A stretch of DNA of 8,735 bases from NCBI GenBank assembly GCA_900754175.1, contig CAAEBS010000129.1, positions 1 through 8,735 on the forward strand, given 5' to 3'. Below, one piece after another: positions 6,830 to 8,735 of this stretch. Numbering within the stretch: position 1 is the stretch's first letter; every line of letters begins with the position of its first letter. Source of the DNA: Clostridia bacterium. GTDB taxonomy: Bacteria; Bacillota; Clostridia; Oscillospirales; CAG-272. The notes beneath the pieces are model-generated. The model saw only the letters and a program-made list of their open reading frames with translations. It had not been told where the DNA came from and did no database searches. The translations under genes were made by a program, and so were the position numbers.

Positions 6830-6937
6830 AGCCCCCTCCTTTCCGCCTCCGTGAAATTTCCGGAAACGCCGTTTTTGCAAAAAGGCGGCGAGGAATCACG
6901 TCCTGCGCCGCCTGTCCTCCGCACAAAGCGAAGCTTA

Positions 6938-8377
6938 TCAATACTGTCTGCCCCAAACCACCATGTGCTTTGCGGGCTTGCCACAGCATACGCACACGTC
7001 GGAGATCTTTTCCTCCACAAAGGGGATGCACCGGGACTTCACGCCGCCGGTTTCATCCTTGAGCGTATCCTCGCACGCAGAGTCGCCGCACCACATTGCC
7101 TTGATAAAGCCGGGGCGGGTCCTGGCGATCTCCAGAAACTCCTCGTGGTCGTGCGCAACCGAGGTCTTTTCGGCAAGGTTCTTCTCCGCCCTTGCGTAAA
7201 GCTCGTCGTGCACCTGTTTCAGGGCACGTCCGATCTCCTCGGAAAGGTTGTCAAGCGACACCACACGCTTTTCTCTGGTCACACGGCTGACCAGCACGCA
7301 ACTGTTGCTTTCGATATCCCGGGGTCCGATCTCCAGACGAAGCGGAACACCCTTCATTTCATACTGGCTGTACTTCCAGCCGGTGGAGTTTTCGCTGTCG
7401 TCCAGCTTCACCCGGTAATCCCGTGCCAGAAGCTCTTTCAGCTCGTTCGCCTTTTCCAGCACGCCCTCCTTGTGCTGAGCTACCGGAATAATCACCACCT
7501 GAATCGGTGCCACACGGGGCGGCAGGATCAGACCGTTGTCGTCGCCGTGGGTCATGATGAGAGCGCCGATCATACGGGTAGAGGTTCCCCACGAGGTCTG
7601 GTGCGGATAGCACACCTTGTTGTCCCGGTCGGTGTAGGTGATATCAAACGCCTTGGCAAAGCCGTCCCCGAAATAGTGGGAGGTTCCGCCCTGAAGCGCA
7701 ACGCCGTTGTGCATCATCGGCTCGATCGTGTAGGTCTCCATGGCACCGGCAAACTTTTCCTTTTCGGTCTTTCTTCCGGTCACGGCAGGGATCGCCAGCG
7801 TTTCCCGGTAAAAGTCCTCGTAGCATTTCAGCATCCGGAGCGTTTCCTCTCTCGCCTGCTCCTCGGTCTCGTGCATGGTGTGACCTTCCTGCCACAAAAA
7901 CTCCGAGGTACGGAGGAACGGGCGGGTGGTCTTTTCCCAACGGACCACACTGCACCACTGGTTGTAGAGCTTGGGGAGGTCACGGTAGGAGTGAATGATA
8001 TTCTTATAGTGCTCGCAGAACAGCGTCTCCGAGGTCGGACGGACGCAGAGACGCTCGGAAAGCGTATTCTGTCCGCCGATGGTCACCCATGCGCACTCGG
8101 GAGCAAAGCCCTGCACATGGTCCTTTTCCCGCTGAAGCAGGCTCTCGGGAATAAACATCGGCATATAGACGTTTTCATGTCCGAGCCGCTTGAAGCGGGC
8201 ATCCATGTCCTGCTGCATATTCTCCCAGATCGCATAGCCGTAGGGGCGGATGACCATACATCCCTTTACCCCGGAATAGTCGGCAAGCTCTGCCTTTTTC
8301 ACCACGTCGGTATACCACTGAGCAAAATCCACGTCCATAGAGGTGATCTGCTCTACCATTTTTTTATCGTTCGCCAT
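6938..8377 (-). CDS. proS: Prolyl-tRNA synthetase, archaeal/eukaryotic type
   Basis: Class II synthetase that charges tRNA-Pro with proline in the cytoplasm. Visible elements: motif 1 around GCMVIRPYGYAIWENMQ (39-55); motif 2 RWEKTTRPFLRTSEFLWQEG (146-165); the proline-pocket loop GGTSHYFG (230-237); motif 3 GTSTRMIGALIMTHGDDNG (264-282); then an anticodon-binding domain starting near PIQVVIIPVA. The C-terminal zinc-type domain has C430, C435, C462 and C465 (C-x4-C and C-x2-C), and the protein ends in Tyr, as is usual for this class. At 479 aa it is the short archaeal/eukaryotic-type form; the large editing insertion of the E. coli type is absent between motifs 2 and 3. The ATG at 8377 has AAAGGA six nt upstream. 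Its promoter is at 8423-8451 and the leader is only about 40 nt, so there is no room for a T-box. Confidence 0.96.
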   Translation of the reverse strand: MANDKKMVEQITSMDVDFAQWYTDVVKKAELADYSGVKGCMVIRPYGYAIWENMQQDMDARFKRLGHENVYMPMFIPESLLQREKDHVQGFAPECAWVTIGGQNTLSERLCVRPTSETLFCEHYKNIIHSYRDLPKLYNQWCSVVRWEKTTRPFLRTSEFLWQEGHTMHETEEQAREETLRMLKCYEDFYRETLAIPAVTGRKTEKEKFAGAMETYTIEPMMHNGVALQGGTSHYFGDGFAKAFDITYTDRDNKVCYPHQTSWGTSTRMIGALIMTHGDDNGLILPPRVAPIQVVIIPVAQHKEGVLEKANELKELLARDYRVKLDDSENSTGWKYSQYEMKGVPLRLEIGPRDIESNSCVLVSRVTREKRVVSLDNLSEEIGRALKQVHDELYARAEKNLAEKTSVAHDHEEFLEIARTRPGFIKAMWCGDSACEDTLKDETGGVKSRCIPFVEEKISDVCVCCGKPAKHMVVWGRQY

Positions 8378-8422
8378 TTCTGATCCTTTCGGTCTGTCCT
8401 TGAATTTTTCATGATACCTTAT

Positions 8423-8451
8423 ATTATATAGTATATTTGCGGAATTGTCAA
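8423..8451 (-). promoter_or_regulatory. Perfect consensus sigma-A promoter for proS
   Basis: On the minus strand, TTGACA (8451-8446), a 17-nt spacer, and TATAAT (8428-8423): both hexamers and the spacing match consensus exactly. Transcription should begin near 8416, leaving a leader of about 40 nt to the ATG at 8377. This suggests strong, largely unregulated initiation for proS and perhaps the SEDS and DUF4830-like genes behind it. Confidence 0.88.
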
Positions 8452-8462
8452 GCCAAAGCCCT

Positions 8463-8468
8463 TATAAT
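8463..8468 (+). promoter_or_regulatory. Possible -10 box for the GT26 gene
   Basis: A perfect TATAAT facing the GT26 gene, 66 nt before its ATG and 12 nt from the proS -35 box. No -35 is seen at 16-18 nt and there is no extended -10 TG, so this is a weak call in an AT-rich stretch. Confidence 0.3.
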
Positions 8469-8534
8469 TTTGTCAGAAAAGGGAAAAATAATCCCAAAAC
8501 CGCAAAAATCCGTGCCGCCGCAGGGGGAATTTCC

Positions 8535-8735
8535 ATGAGAACGCAAAAAAGCCGCAACCAAAAAAGCAGATATTCCGGAAAATCAGAGGATCTTTCCATT
8601 CTCGGACTTGATTTTCAGGTTCACGATACCGCCGCCGCCCGCCGGAAAATATCCGGCTTTCTGGACACGCAGACCGGTGCCTGTGTGTTCACTCCCAACG
8701 CCTGCATCGCCCTGTCGTGCGCCCAGGAACCTGCC
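8535..8735 (+). CDS. WecG/TagA/CpsF family (GT26) glycosyltransferase, N-terminal part
   Basis: An open frame of 67 codons from ATG at 8535 that runs off the right edge. After a basic N-terminal tail (MRTQKSRNQKSR...), LSILGLDFQVHDTAAARRKISGF and then GACVFTPNACIALSCAQEP match the opening of GT26 enzymes, where an ILGv-x-f-d segment is followed by a conserved TPN (here T53-P54-N55). Family members move N-acetylmannosamine or related sugars onto undecaprenyl-linked GlcNAc for wall teichoic acid linkage units, enterobacterial common antigen or capsules; which polymer applies here cannot be said. The catalytic Asp and C-terminal parts are outside the window. The AGGGGG before the ATG, 7 nt away, is a moderate ribosome binding site. 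The gene is divergent from proS, with about 157 nt between start codons. Its basic N-terminal extension of about 20 residues is longer than usual, so a later start is possible, though no other ATG is in frame. Confidence 0.75.
   Translation, partial: MRTQKSRNQKSRYSGKSEDLSILGLDFQVHDTAAARRKISGFLDTQTGACVFTPNACIALSCAQEPA

Noticed and set aside
6830..6880. TTG at 6880 as the start of the SEDS gene
   Set aside because: No ribosome binding site; the ATG at 6829 follows AAGGAGG and gives a normal length.
6841..6937. Terminator between proS and the SEDS gene
   Set aside because: A CGCCG/CGGCG pairing with T and A runs between the arms exists, but its stem is only 5 bp plus A/T pairs and no U-run follows.
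6851..8383. A 510-codon plus-strand open frame opposite proS
   Set aside because: proS is unambiguous; the antisense translation has no known motif.
8378..8534. T-box riboswitch in front of proS
   Set aside because: The consensus promoter leaves a leader of about 40 nt, too short for a T-box, and no T-box sequence is seen.

Overview
The window looks like a stretch of core chromosome from a clostridial Bacillota, probably in or near the Oscillospirales. This is inferred from consensus sigma-A promoters with AT-rich spacers beside fairly GC-rich genes, strong GGAGG ribosome binding sites, an archaeal/eukaryotic-type ProRS, and a DUF4830-like protein. No mobile element, CRISPR array or phage gene is visible, and no gene-free stretch exceeds about 300 bases.

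Layout, left to right. (1) Positions 1-80, minus strand: a partial, structurally odd tRNA-like sequence cut by the window edge. A perfect 16-nt inverted repeat at 144-177 follows. (2) Positions 194-2942, minus strand: a Gph-like HAD phosphatase, then rimO (ribosomal protein S12 methylthiotransferase) and pgsA (phosphatidylglycerophosphate synthase). rimO and pgsA overlap by 4 bp and have a consensus promoter just after the gph stop. (3) Positions 2943-3233: a divergent control region with a -10 TATAAT box in each direction. (4) Positions 3234-5075, plus strand: typA/bipA, ended by a hairpin terminator that also serves the converging genes on the other side. (5) Positions 5132-8377, minus strand: proS, a divergent SEDS (FtsW/RodA/SpoVE) membrane protein and a small DUF4830-like membrane-anchored protein, possibly one transcript from a perfect TTGACA-17-TATAAT promoter upstream of proS. 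(6) Position 8535 to the right edge, plus strand: the first 67 codons of a WecG/TagA/CpsF (GT26) glycosyltransferase.

The genes serve translation and ribosome function (proS, typA, rimO), membrane phospholipid synthesis (pgsA), envelope construction (SEDS protein, TagA-like transferase), and metabolite repair or phosphate salvage (HAD phosphatase). I see no convincing new multi-gene system. The points most worth a second look are the atypical tRNA-like element, the perfect inverted repeat, the divergent SEDS protein with its DUF4830-like neighbour, and a homopolymer in a possible promoter spacer between those two genes.
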